64,000 nt of DNA from Alcanivorax sp. 24 (GTDB lineage: Bacteria > Pseudomonadota > Gammaproteobacteria > Pseudomonadales > Alcanivoracaceae). The DNA is taken from NCBI RefSeq assembly GCF_004360225.1, contig NZ_SNUA01000001.1, positions 186,001-250,000 on the forward strand, in the 5' to 3' direction. The translations under genes and the position numbers were made by a program. Positions 40,574 to 49,062 of this stretch are shown here, piece by piece. The notes under the pieces were generated by a model, which saw only the letters and a list, made by a program, of their open reading frames with translations, made no database searches and was not told where the DNA came from. Positions within the stretch are counted from its first letter, which is position 1. Every line of letters starts with the position of its first letter.

Positions 40574-42451
40574 ATGTCCAGATTCAAACTGACACCGGTG
40601 GCCGCCGCCGTTATCGGCCTGTGTGCCACTACCTCCCATGCTGGGGAAACCCCAACCGATCCCATCTTGCTGGCGCAGCTGTCATTGCCGGAAGTGAAAC
40701 CCCACGAGAATCGGCTTGATCCGGTGGTGGTGACGCCGAGCATGACCACGCAAACCGCCCGCGCCAGTCTCACGCCGGTGGCGGTGATTGACGAAGAAAC
40801 CTTGCGAGAACAACAACCGCTGGAAATGGCGGACATTCTGCGCGCTCAGCCCGGGGTGGATATCATCGGCAATGGCGCTTTCGGCAAAACCACCAGCGTT
40901 TATATGCGCGGCACCAGTGGCAGTTCCACTTTGCTGTTACTTGACGGCGTGCGTATCCGGCCCGCCACCGGCGGCACGCCGTCCTGGCAGTTCCTGCCGC
41001 CATCAATGATCGACCGGGTGGAAGTGGTGCGGGGGCCGCGCGGCAGTCTCTATGGCTCCGACGCCGTGGGCGGCGTGGTTCAGGTATTCACCCCGGACGG
41101 CAGCGGTGAGCCTGGCGCCTGGCTGGAACTGGGCGGTGGCAGCTTCAGCACCCGTTCCATCGGCGGCGGTGCGGCCGGTGAAAAAGACGGCACCCGCTAC
41201 AGCATGGCGGTAAACCGTTTCGATACCGACGGCACCCGCCTGCGTGAGCACGGTGATGATCGCGGTTACGACAATACCTCCGGCATCGTCAAACTGAGCC
41301 ATCGCTTCGGTGAGCGGGCGGAAATCGGCGTGATGGGGTTCCGCGCCGAGGGCAACACCGAGTTTGAGCCCGGCACCGCCGCCACCCGGGAAGACACCGA
41401 TTACCTGATCCAGGTAGGGGCTCTGCACGGTGAATTACTGGTGTCCGATGACTGGCTGATGCAGCTGCAAGTCAGTGAAGCGAAGGATGAGAACGACAAT
41501 TTCACCGACGGTGATCTGACCAGCACCTTCAACACCAAGACCCGAGCCGTCAATCTGAAGAACCACTTCCTGGTGAACGATTACGTGGAACTGATCGTCG
41601 GTGGTGAGTATCTGCGTGACGACATCGAAAGCACCACGAAATACAGTCTGGACAACCGCGAGAACAAGGCGGCCTTTGCCCAGTTGATGACCACTGTCGG
41701 TGATCTGGATGCGCAAGCCAGCGTGCGCTATGACGACAACGAAGCCTTTGGCCACAAGAGCACCGGCGGCGTGGCCCTCGGTTACGCGCTGAACCCATAT
41801 CACCGCCTTCGTGTCAGTTACGGCACCGCCTTCCGGGCGCCGACCTTCAACGAACTCTATTATCCGGGCTTCGGCAATCCGGACCTGTCGCCGGAAAAAT
41901 CCGAAAACAAGGAAATAGGCATACGCGGGCAGTACGGCCGTGGCTTCTGGGATCTGTCGGTATTCCAGAATGATGTCGAGGATCTGATCGCCTCGGAACT
42001 GCGGGACGGCAAATACCTTCCCTATAACGTCAACGAAGCACGCATTCGCGGCGCCGAACTGCAAACCGGTCTCGACCTGGATCAGTGGCGTCTGGCCATG
42101 GCAGTCACCGTACTGGATCCCAAGGACGAGGAAACCGATGAGCTGTTACAGCGTCGAAACCGCAAGAGCGTGCGTTTCGATGTGGACCGGGATTTCGGCT
42201 CCGTGTCACTGGGCGGCAGCGCGGTGTTCCAGGATCACCGCTACAACGACGCCGCCGCCACCCAGCGCCTGCCGGGCTACGGCTTGCTGGACCTGCGCGC
42301 CAGCTGGCGCTTCGCCCCGGACTGGACCACCCGGGTCTCGGTGAAGAACGTATTCGACAAGGAATACGCCACGGCGCGGAACTATTCCGGCTGGCATTAT
42401 CTCAACGCCGGCCGCACCGTGTTCGTCAGCGTGCGCTACGATATCCGCTGA
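40574..42451 (+). CDS. btuB: TonB-dependent vitamin B12 outer-membrane receptor
   Basis: BtuB takes up cobalamin and cobinamide across the outer membrane with TonB energy. The 625-residue protein has a signal peptide (to about residue 23, TSHA), a TonB box-like LDPVVVTPS, and a plug domain (about 60-170) with LADILRAQPGVDI-type and MRGTSGSSTLLLLDGVRI motifs followed by VEVVRGPRGSLYGSDAVGGVVQV. The barrel includes SYGTAFRAPTFNELYYPGFGNPDLSPEKSENKEIG. It ends in YDIR rather than an aromatic residue, which is slightly unusual. A riboswitch precedes it; btuF follows 18 bases later. Confidence 0.95.
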   Translation: MSRFKLTPVAAAVIGLCATTSHAGETPTDPILLAQLSLPEVKPHENRLDPVVVTPSMTTQTARASLTPVAVIDEETLREQQPLEMADILRAQPGVDIIGNGAFGKTTSVYMRGTSGSSTLLLLDGVRIRPATGGTPSWQFLPPSMIDRVEVVRGPRGSLYGSDAVGGVVQVFTPDGSGEPGAWLELGGGSFSTRSIGGGAAGEKDGTRYSMAVNRFDTDGTRLREHGDDRGYDNTSGIVKLSHRFGERAEIGVMGFRAEGNTEFEPGTAATREDTDYLIQVGALHGELLVSDDWLMQLQVSEAKDENDNFTDGDLTSTFNTKTRAVNLKNHFLVNDYVELIVGGEYLRDDIESTTKYSLDNRENKAAFAQLMTTVGDLDAQASVRYDDNEAFGHKSTGGVALGYALNPYHRLRVSYGTAFRAPTFNELYYPGFGNPDLSPEKSENKEIGIRGQYGRGFWDLSVFQNDVEDLIASELRDGKYLPYNVNEARIRGAELQTGLDLDQWRLAMAVTVLDPKDEETDELLQRRNRKSVRFDVDRDFGSVSLGGSAVFQDHRYNDAAATQRLPGYGLLDLRASWRFAPDWTTRVSVKNVFDKEYATARNYSGWHYLNAGRTVFVSVRYDIR

Positions 42452-42469
42452 TCGCAACGGGAGAACGTT

Positions 42470-43363
42470 ATGGTGGCCAGAATGGGGCAATGGACTGTAT
42501 TCACGATACTGATCGCGCTGTTGCCCCTGGCCGCCATGGCGGCACCCCGTTGCGTCGAGGACGATGTCGGCCGTGAAGTCTGCCTGGAGCATCCCGCGCA
42601 ACGTATCGTGGGGTTGTCGCCGGGGGCGGTGGAGCTGTTGTTTTCCGCCGGCGCTGGCGAGCAGGTGGTGGGCGCGGTGGGTTTCAGCGACGAACCGCCA
42701 GCGGCGCGCAAAGTGCCCCGGGTCGGCAGTTACAAACGATTGGACCTGGAAGCGATCCTGGCGCTCAAGCCGGATCTGGTGATCGCCTGGCGCAGCGGCA
42801 ATCCGGCCGGTCAGACCGAACAGCTGGAACGGCTTGGTCTCACCGTTTATTACAGCGAACCGGTCCGCTTCGAAATGATCGGCACGACTTTGGAACGGTT
42901 CGCCAGACTGGCCGGTACCGAGCAGCTGGGCAAGCCGGTGGCGGAGCAGTTCCGCGCCGGCATCGATGCTCTGCGCCAGCGCCACGGCGACGCCAAACCG
43001 ATCACCGTGTTCTATCAGGTATGGGAAGAGCCGTTGATGACGGTGAACGACCGGCACCTGATCAGCGAAGCGATTCGGTTGTGTGGCGGCGTCAATGTGT
43101 TTGGCGAGTTGCCGGCGTTGACGCCGCGAATCGGCCGCGAAGCGGTGCTGGGCGCGGACCCGGAGGTGATCATCGCCGGCGGCATGGGCGAGGACAATCC
43201 GGCCTGGCTGGACCCCTGGCGCGAGTTCGGCTCGCTCACCGCGGTGCGTCGCGACAATCTGTTCTTCGTTCCGCCTTCCACCTTGCAGAGGCCCACGCCG
43301 CGCATGCTGGAAGGCACCCGCCGTCTGTGCAAACACCTGGAGCAGGCCCGTGCCCGGCGTTGA
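42470..43363 (+). CDS. btuF: Cobalamin ABC transporter substrate-binding protein
   Basis: A 297-residue periplasmic helical-backbone binding protein. The signal peptide ends near AAMAAPRC. The body shows class III binding-protein features: QRIVGLSPGAVELLFSAGAGEQVVG, LDLEAILALKPDLVIAW and QRPTPRMLEGTRRL. Context between btuB and btuC assigns it to B12. CGGGAGAAC precedes the ATG. Its last 14 bases overlap btuC. Confidence 0.93.
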   Translation: MVARMGQWTVFTILIALLPLAAMAAPRCVEDDVGREVCLEHPAQRIVGLSPGAVELLFSAGAGEQVVGAVGFSDEPPAARKVPRVGSYKRLDLEAILALKPDLVIAWRSGNPAGQTEQLERLGLTVYYSEPVRFEMIGTTLERFARLAGTEQLGKPVAEQFRAGIDALRQRHGDAKPITVFYQVWEEPLMTVNDRHLISEAIRLCGGVNVFGELPALTPRIGREAVLGADPEVIIAGGMGEDNPAWLDPWREFGSLTAVRRDNLFFVPPSTLQRPTPRMLEGTRRLCKHLEQARARR

Positions 43364-44342
43364 CGCGCCGGCGCGCGCCTACCCCTGGACCGCTCTGTGG
43401 GTTCTGGCGCTGGCGGGGGGGCTGGCGATGGCACTGGCGGTGGCGGTGGGCAGCGTGCCGTTGGGCGCCGCCGATCTGTGGGCGGTGTTCACCGGCGGTG
43501 GCAACGAGCTGCAGCGGGATCTGATTTGGTCACTGCGTGCTCCTCGTGCGCTGGCCGCGTTCGCCACCGGGGGGCTGCTGGCCCTGGCCGGCGCTCTGAT
43601 GCAGGTGCTGTTGCGCAATCCACTGGCCGATCCTTATGTGCTCGGATTGTCCGGCGGTGCCGCCGTCGGCGCGCTTGGCGCCATGCTGCTGGGTGCTGGA
43701 GCGATGTTGGTGTCCGGCTCCGCGTTCGCCGGCGCTTTGTTGTCCACGCTGCTGGTGTTCGGTTTGGCGCGGGGCTCCGGCAGTTGGACCCCGACCCGTC
43801 TGCTGCTCACCGGCGTGGTGGTGGCGGCGGGCTGGGGCGCGGTGATCACCTTTCTGCTCACCATGAGTCCGACGGAACGTCTGCCCGGCATGTTGTACTG
43901 GCTGATGGGCGACCTCGCCCATGCCAGGCATCCGGGCTGGGCCTGGCTGGTACTGGTGATCGCGGTGGCGGCCATGCTGCCGATGGGACGTTCACTCAAT
44001 GTGCTGGCGCGCGGGCCGCTGCAAGCGGCGGCGCTGGGCGTGGCGGTGCGGCCACTGGAAACCTCGGTGTATGTGCTGGCCAGCCTGGTCACGGCGGTGG
44101 CGGTGACCACCGCCGGCAGCGTCGGTTTCGTCGGCCTGATCGTGCCCCATTTGTTGCGTCTGGTACTGGGCAACGATCAGCGCTTGATCCTGCCGGCCAG
44201 CGCCCTGGCCGGCGGGACCCTGTTGACGCTGGCGGATACCCTGGCCCGTATCCTGTTGGCACCGCAGCAACTGCCGGTGGGCGTGATCACCGCCTTGCTG
44301 GGTGTGCCGGTATTTCTGTTCCTGCTGTACCGGAGCCGATGA
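43350..44342 (+). CDS. btuC: Cobalamin ABC transporter permease
   Basis: A 330-residue FecCD/BtuC-type permease with about ten transmembrane helices. Family motifs: LRAPRALAAFATGGLLALAGALMQVLLRNPLADPYVLGLSGGAAVGA near the N-terminus, and AGSVGFVGLIVPHLLRLVLG with the coupling region that contacts BtuD. The start is GTG 43350 inside the btuF 3' end. It overlaps btuD by 4 bases. Confidence 0.94.
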   Translation: MPGVDAPARAYPWTALWVLALAGGLAMALAVAVGSVPLGAADLWAVFTGGGNELQRDLIWSLRAPRALAAFATGGLLALAGALMQVLLRNPLADPYVLGLSGGAAVGALGAMLLGAGAMLVSGSAFAGALLSTLLVFGLARGSGSWTPTRLLLTGVVVAAGWGAVITFLLTMSPTERLPGMLYWLMGDLAHARHPGWAWLVLVIAVAAMLPMGRSLNVLARGPLQAAALGVAVRPLETSVYVLASLVTAVAVTTAGSVGFVGLIVPHLLRLVLGNDQRLILPASALAGGTLLTLADTLARILLAPQQLPVGVITALLGVPVFLFLLYRSR

Positions 44343-45106
44343 TGAGCGTGCTGGAAACCCGCGAGCTGATCATCGATGTGCCCGGGCGAGTCTCCGGGCG
44401 CGCGCTGAGTCTGCGCATTGAACCGGGACAACGCTGGGGCATTCTCGGACCCAACGGCGCCGGCAAGACCACCTTGCTGCACACTCTGGCGGGATTGCGC
44501 GCGCCACGTTCCGGGCAGGTGCTGCTGGATGGCAAGCCGCTGTCTCAATGGCGCCGCCGTCAGGTCGCCCAGCGGCTGGCGGTGGTGTTTCAGGAACGGC
44601 AGGACGGCTTCCCCGCCACCGTGCTGGAGACCGCGCTGATCGGCCGGCATCCGTTCCTGCCGCCGTGGCGCATGGAAACCGCGGCGGATCTGGAACAGGC
44701 CCGGAACGCTTTGCGCCTATTGGATTTGAGTCATCTGGAACAGCGCCTGGTAAGCACCCTGTCCGGCGGTGAACGGCAGCGTCTGGCGCTGGCTACGGCC
44801 CTGGCTCAACAGCCGGCATTGTGGTTGGCGGACGAGCCCACCAACCATCTCGACTTGCACCATCAGGTGGCGGTGATGCGGTTGCTGGCACAGCAATCGC
44901 AACAGGGCGCGGGCCTGTGTCTGTGCCTGCACGATCTGAACCTGGCCGCGCGCTGGTGCGACCGGGCCCTGCTGCTCTATCCCGACGGTGAGCTGTGCCA
45001 TGGGCCCGCCGACGCCATGCTGATACCGGAGGCGCTCGAGCGGTTGTACCGGCAGTCGCTGATCGTCACCGAAGTAAATGGCACCCGGGTATTTTTGCCG
45101 GGGTGA
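44339..45106 (+). CDS. btuD: Cobalamin ABC transporter ATP-binding protein
   Basis: A 255-residue ABC ATPase that drives B12 import. Walker A GPNGAGKTT (residues about 37-45), Q-loop in VVFQERQDGF, signature LSGGERQRLALA, Walker B ALWLADEPTNHLD and switch His in CLHDLNLAARW are all intact. Translation is coupled to btuC (ATGA). The gap to cobB (243 bases) holds the repeat element at 45140-45304, so cobB may need read-through or its own promoter. Confidence 0.95.
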   Translation: MMSVLETRELIIDVPGRVSGRALSLRIEPGQRWGILGPNGAGKTTLLHTLAGLRAPRSGQVLLDGKPLSQWRRRQVAQRLAVVFQERQDGFPATVLETALIGRHPFLPPWRMETAADLEQARNALRLLDLSHLEQRLVSTLSGGERQRLALATALAQQPALWLADEPTNHLDLHHQVAVMRLLAQQSQQGAGLCLCLHDLNLAARWCDRALLLYPDGELCHGPADAMLIPEALERLYRQSLIVTEVNGTRVFLPG

Positions 45107-45111
45107 TTCTC

Positions 45112-45345
45112 TGACATAAGGACCACCGCTGTTCCACGATTCACATACACGCAATACGCCGAGACCGGACTACGAAGCCGCTGTGGGAAGCGGCCTTGGC
45201 CGCGAATGCCCCCGGGTCGTTGGCCATTCGCTTGCCAGCAAGCTTCCCACGGTGGCTTCGAGGTGATCCTTAAAGAAGGTGCCAGCGTGTTGCGTGTAAG
45301 TGGCCAGACCCATAATCGCGGGGCAGCCATGACATAAGGACCGCC
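45112..45345. repeat. Small element with imperfect terminal inverted repeats and an inner REP
   Basis: Imperfect 27-base inverted repeats lie at 45140-45166 and 45278-45304, sharing ACACGCAA-ACGC cores (20 of 27 positions). Between them is a REP-like unit that starts GGACTACGAAGCCGCTGTGG and ends CCAGCAAGCTTCCCACGGTG. Outside, TGACATAAGGACCACC at 45112 recurs as TGACATAAGGACCGCC at 45330; the second copy provides the cobB ribosome site. The outer repeats are not directly adjacent to the ends, so they are not a simple target duplication. Confidence 0.7.
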
Positions 45346-45349
45346 ATCC

Positions 45350-46672
45350 ATGACACAAGCGGTTTCCCGAGTGGAGGGCCGCGCGCCCGCCGCTCTGATC
45401 AGTGCACCCGGATCGGGGCAGGGCAAGTCCCTGATCACCGCCGGCCTGGCGCGCCTGCACCGCAACGCCGGCCGTCGTGTGCGGGTATTCAAGTTTGGTC
45501 CGGATTATCTCGACCCGATGATCCTGGCCCGCGCCAGCGGCGCGCCGGTGTACCAACTGCAGCCGTGGATGACCGGCGAGGCGGAATGCCGCTGGCGTCT
45601 CGCCGAGGCCGCCCGTGAGGCGGACCTGGTGCTGGTGGAAGGGGCCATGGGCCTGTTCGATGGCTCGCCTTCCAGTGCCGATCTGGCACGGATGTGCGAC
45701 CTGCCGGTGATTCCGGTCATCGATGCGGCCGGCATGGCGCAGACATTCGCCGCACTGGCCCAGGGGCTGGCGAGGTTCCGTCCCGGGTTGAGACTGCGGC
45801 AGGTGATCGCCAATCGCATCGGCAGTCCCCGTCATGGTGAAATGCTGGCGGAAGGTTTGCCGGCGGATCTGTCGTTGCTGGGTGCGGTGCCCCGTCATTC
45901 CGATCTGGCTTTACCGGAGCGGCATCTGGGTTTGGTGCAGGCGGAGGAACTGACCGATCTGGACCGGCGTCTGGATGCGGTGGCGGCGGTGCTGGCGGAG
46001 GCCGGCCTGGATCGCCTGCCGGAGGAAGTCACGTTGAATGCCGATTGTCCGCCGCCGCCGGCGGCGCTGTTGGCCGGGCGCCGCATCGCGGTGGCCAGGG
46101 ATGCCGCCTTCGGTTTTCTCTATCAGGCCAACCTGGACTTGCTCACCGCCATGGGCGCCGAGCTCCGGTTCTTTTCGCCCCTGCACGATCGGGGGATGCC
46201 GGAGGCGGAGGCGCTCTGGCTGCCCGGCGGCTACCCGGAACAGCATGGCGGCGCGTTATCCTCGAACCTGGCCATGCGGGCGTCGATCCGTGACCACCAT
46301 CGTCAAGGCAAGCCGATCCTGGCGGAGTGCGGCGGGCTGATGTATTGCATGGAGACACTGGTGGACAATAAGGGCTGGCGCCATTCCATGCTGGGCCTGC
46401 TGCCCGGCGAAGCACTGATGATGGGGCGCTTGCAGGGGCTGGGGTTGCACGCGTTGTCATTGCCACAAGGGCAGTTGCGTGGGCATACCTTCCACTACTC
46501 CAGGTTGGAAACGCCACGTGTGCCGGATCAGCATAGTGAAAAACAAAGCGGCACTGGCGGGGAGCCGGTGTTCCGTGAAGGCACTCTGACCGCCAGTTAC
46601 TTTCACGGCTATTTCCCGTCGGCGCCGGAAGCGGTGGCGGCATTGTTTGCAGGCAAAATGTCCGATCATTGA
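45350..46672 (+). CDS. cobB: Cobyrinate a,c-diamide synthase
   Basis: CobB amidates the a and c side chains of (hydrogeno)cobyrinate with glutamine and ATP. The 440-residue protein has an N-terminal ATP-binding domain (SAPGSGQGKSLITAGLARLH, FKFGPDYLDP, VEGAMGLFDG) and a C-terminal class I glutaminase-like domain with the nucleophile Cys in ILAECGGLMYCM and a late SYFHGYF His. AAGGACC precedes the ATG. It is the earliest pathway step found in this window. cobO follows 17 bases after the stop. Confidence 0.94.
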   Translation: MTQAVSRVEGRAPAALISAPGSGQGKSLITAGLARLHRNAGRRVRVFKFGPDYLDPMILARASGAPVYQLQPWMTGEAECRWRLAEAAREADLVLVEGAMGLFDGSPSSADLARMCDLPVIPVIDAAGMAQTFAALAQGLARFRPGLRLRQVIANRIGSPRHGEMLAEGLPADLSLLGAVPRHSDLALPERHLGLVQAEELTDLDRRLDAVAAVLAEAGLDRLPEEVTLNADCPPPPAALLAGRRIAVARDAAFGFLYQANLDLLTAMGAELRFFSPLHDRGMPEAEALWLPGGYPEQHGGALSSNLAMRASIRDHHRQGKPILAECGGLMYCMETLVDNKGWRHSMLGLLPGEALMMGRLQGLGLHALSLPQGQLRGHTFHYSRLETPRVPDQHSEKQSGTGGEPVFREGTLTASYFHGYFPSAPEAVAALFAGKMSDH

Positions 46673-46689
46673 AAGCAGGGAGACGGATC

Positions 46690-47301
46690 ATGCGTGAAGA
46701 CGCCAAAACCCCGCACCGCCATGCCGAACGCATGGCGAAAAAGCAAAAAATCATGCAGGAACGAATCGCCCGGGCACAGAACAACCAGGGTGTGTTGCTG
46801 GTGCTGACTGGCCCCGGCAAGGGCAAAAGCAGTTCCGCTTTCGGTATGGCGGCGCGCGCCCTGGGCCACGACATGAAAGTGGGTGTGGTGCAGTTTATCA
46901 AAGGGGCGTTCAAAACCGGCGAGGAGCGCTTCTTCCGTGCGCAGCCGCTGGTGGACTACCACGTCATGGGAGAGGGCTACACCTGGGACACCCAGGATCG
47001 CGAACGCGATGTGGCCGCCGCCAAAGCCGCCTGGGCCGAGGCGCGCCGCATGCTGCGTGACCCGGACTACAAGCTGGTGGTGCTGGATGAACTGAACATC
47101 GCGCTGCGTTACCAGTACCTGGATCTGGACACCGTACTGGATGACCTGCAGGACCGCCCGGAAATGCAGCACGTGGTGGTCACCGGCCGTTACGCACCTA
47201 AGCCGCTGATCGAACTGGCCGACACCGTCACCGAAATGAAAGTGGTGAAGCACGCGTTCAAGGATCTTGGCGTGAAGGCGCAGAAAGGCATAGAGCTGTG
47301 A
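46690..47301 (+). CDS. cobO: Cob(I)yrinic acid a,c-diamide adenosyltransferase
   Basis: CobO (BtuR/CobA type) adds the 5'-deoxyadenosyl group to the corrinoid cobalt. The 203-residue protein has the modified P-loop [21 protein letters not shown] near residues 38-58, then [26 protein letters not shown] and [22 protein letters not shown], all diagnostic. GCAGGGAGA upstream of ATG 46690 fixes the start. Its TGA stop overlaps the proposed GTG start of cobQ. Confidence 0.95.
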   Translation: MREDAKTPHRHAERMAKKQKIMQERIARAQNNQGVLLVLTGPGKGKSSSAFGMAARALGHDMKVGVVQFIKGAFKTGEERFFRAQPLVDYHVMGEGYTWDTQDRERDVAAAKAAWAEARRMLRDPDYKLVVLDELNIALRYQYLDLDTVLDDLQDRPEMQHVVVTGRYAPKPLIELADTVTEMKVVKHAFKDLGVKAQKGIEL

Positions 47302-48815
47302 AGAAAGTTGATAGTGGACAGTTGAAAGTTGACAGCGAAAATCCTGGCAGTAGCTGTCAACTATCCACTGTCAACTGTCAACTGACTTTAATGGTGCAAG
47401 GCACGACTTCGGATGCCGGAAAAAGCACGGTGGTGGCGGCGTTGTGCCGCTGGCTGGCGCGGCAGGGGGTGGCGGTGGCCCCGTTCAAGCCGCAAAACAT
47501 GGCGTTGAACAGCGCGGTGACCGGGGACGGTGGCGAGATCGGGCGCTCCACCGCGTTGCAGGCGCTGGCCTGTGGTCTTGAACCGCACAGTGATATGAAC
47601 CCGGTATTGCTCAAGCCGCAGACCGATCGTGGTGCCCAGGTGATCCTGCGCGGACGGGTGCTCGGCAACATGGACGCCATCGCCTATCACGAATACAAAA
47701 CCACTGCCCGGGAAGCGGTGCTGGCGGCCTGGCATGATCTGTCCGCACGCTATCCGATCATCATCGCGGAAGGCGCCGGCAGTCCGGCGGAGATCAACCT
47801 GCGTGAGAACGACATCGCCAACATGGGTTTTGCCGAGGCGGTGGATTGCCCGGTGATTCTGGTGGCGGACATTGACCGGGGTGGTGTTTTCGCGCAGTTG
47901 GTGGGCACGCTGGAGCTGCTTTCTGAAAGCGAACGGGAACGTGTGGTCGGCTTTGTCATCAATCGTTTTCGCGGAGACCCGGCGCTGTTGCAAAGCGGCC
48001 TGGACTGGCTGGAGCAACGCACCGGCAAACCGGTACTCGGCGTGCTGCCTTATCTGCATGGCCTGTTGCTGGACGCGGAAGACGCGGTGGCCGACGCCGG
48101 TGAGCATGTCGGTGAAGCATTGAACGTGGTGGTGCCGGTCTTTCCCCGCATCAGTAACCACAATGATCTGGATCCGCTGCGCCTGCATCCCGGTATTGCC
48201 CTGTATCTGGTCGGGCCGGGGCAAACACCGCCGCCAGCCGACTGGGTGATTCTGCCGGGCAGCAAGCATACTCGCGCCGATCTTCACTGGTTGCGGGAGC
48301 AAGGCTGGGAGCCTTATTTGCAGCGTCATCTGCGTTATGGCGGGCGCATATTGGGTATCTGTGGCGGCTTCCAGATGTTGGGCAAGGCGATACATGATCC
48401 GGACGGTATTGAGGGGCGTCCCGGCAGTAGTGATGGACTGGGGCTGCTGGATATGGAAACCACCCTGGTGGCTGGCAAGCAACTGCGGCAGGTGGGGGCA
48501 CGTTTGCTGCCTGGTGGTGAAGCCGTAGCCGGTTATGAAATCCACAATGGCGTCACTGGCGGGCCGGCGCTGCAACGGCCGTTGTTCGATGTGGGTGGTC
48601 GCATGGACGGCGCGGTCAGTGACGACGGCCAGGTGATGGGCGGCTACCTGCATGGCTTGTTTGATCGGGCTGGCGTGTGCGATGCGTTATTGCGGCCACG
48701 GCAGGAGAGCACAGCGGATCATGAGCAACACCGGCAAGCGGTTCTGGATCGTCTGGCGGACAGTGTCGAACAGCATTTGAATCCGCCCTTGTTGCGCCGC
48801 TGGCTGCGGCTCTGA
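47298..48815 (+). CDS. cobQ: Cobyric acid synthase, with a repeat-encoded N-terminus
   Basis: CobQ amidates the b, d, e and g side chains of adenosylcobyrinate a,c-diamide. The family sequence begins at [21 protein letters not shown] (ATG 47391), continuing with [10 protein letters not shown], an [12 protein letters not shown] motif, [10 protein letters not shown] and the glutaminase Cys in [12 protein letters not shown]. No ribosome site precedes ATG 47391. GTG 47298 overlaps the cobO stop and has AAAGG upstream, so translation probably starts there and runs through the heptad hairpin, adding 31 residues. If ATG 47391 is used instead, the hairpin is an untranslated leader. Confidence 0.9.
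   Translation: MKKVDSGQLKVDSENPGSSCQLSTVNCQLTLMVQGTTSDAGKSTVVAALCRWLARQGVAVAPFKPQNMALNSAVTGDGGEIGRSTALQALACGLEPHSDMNPVLLKPQTDRGAQVILRGRVLGNMDAIAYHEYKTTAREAVLAAWHDLSARYPIIIAEGAGSPAEINLRENDIANMGFAEAVDCPVILVADIDRGGVFAQLVGTLELLSESERERVVGFVINRFRGDPALLQSGLDWLEQRTGKPVLGVLPYLHGLLLDAEDAVADAGEHVGEALNVVVPVFPRISNHNDLDPLRLHPGIALYLVGPGQTPPPADWVILPGSKHTRADLHWLREQGWEPYLQRHLRYGGRILGICGGFQMLGKAIHDPDGIEGRPGSSDGLGLLDMETTLVAGKQLRQVGARLLPGGEAVAGYEIHNGVTGGPALQRPLFDVGGRMDGAVSDDGQVMGGYLHGLFDRAGVCDALLRPRQESTADHEQHRQAVLDRLADSVEQHLNPPLLRRWLRL
47306..47383. repeat. Heptad-built hairpin repeat at the cobO/cobQ junction
   Basis: Arm 47306-47336 and inverted arm 47353-47383 (27 of 31 positions pair) surround a 16-base loop. 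Each arm is four AGTTGAC-like heptads plus AGC, the same unit as at 12720-12750 and 12905-12935. The frame of the downstream cobQ gene stays open through the whole structure. Confidence 0.9.
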
Positions 48816-48882
48816 ACTTGTCCTGGTTGTGCTGGAACGGCTCTGTTTGATTGCGCCTTTGGAGCGCTTGTCCTATCGATCG

Positions 48883-48899
48883 TGCCCCGTGACGAGGCA
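48883..48899. promoter_or_regulatory. Putative activator site upstream of the porin sigma54 promoter
   Basis: TGCCCCGTGACGAGGCA is a 17-base imperfect inverted repeat at about -117 to -133 from the predicted start site. A near-identical 17-mer lies at the same distance from the importer promoter (60571-60587). The layout resembles NtrC-type sites (TGCACC-N5-GGTGCA) but with C/G at the A/T positions. Confidence 0.5.
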
Positions 48900-48989
48900 A
48901 ACACCGTGCTTCGAAAGTCCGGCTCCGATTCGCCGTCGATGTTGTCATCTCCCGGTAAAAAACGCTTCTGCCCCGATCGACATGGAAAC

Positions 48990-49005
48990 TGGTACGGCGC
49001 CTGCG
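48990..49005 (+). promoter_or_regulatory. Predicted sigma54 promoter of the porin gene
   Basis: TGGTACGGCGCCTGCG has GG and GC at the -24/-12 spacing and matches the sigma54 consensus TGGYACGNNNNTTGCW except at the first T of TTGC and the last base. The predicted start site is near 49016. Confidence 0.6.
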
Positions 49006-49029
49006 TCTTTCTTCTTCAAGGTATTGACC

Positions 49030-49042
49030 GGTTAGTACAAGT
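49030..49042. promoter_or_regulatory. GntR-type operator-like site before the porin gene
   Basis: GGTTAGTACAAGT: its reverse complement ACTTGTACTAAC is identical over 12 bases with the site at 60430-60441. It lies about 15-27 bases downstream of the predicted start site, overlapping an inverted CAAG-TCAT-CTTG. Confidence 0.5.
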
Positions 49043-49062
49043 CATCTTGACGAGGAGGGAAC

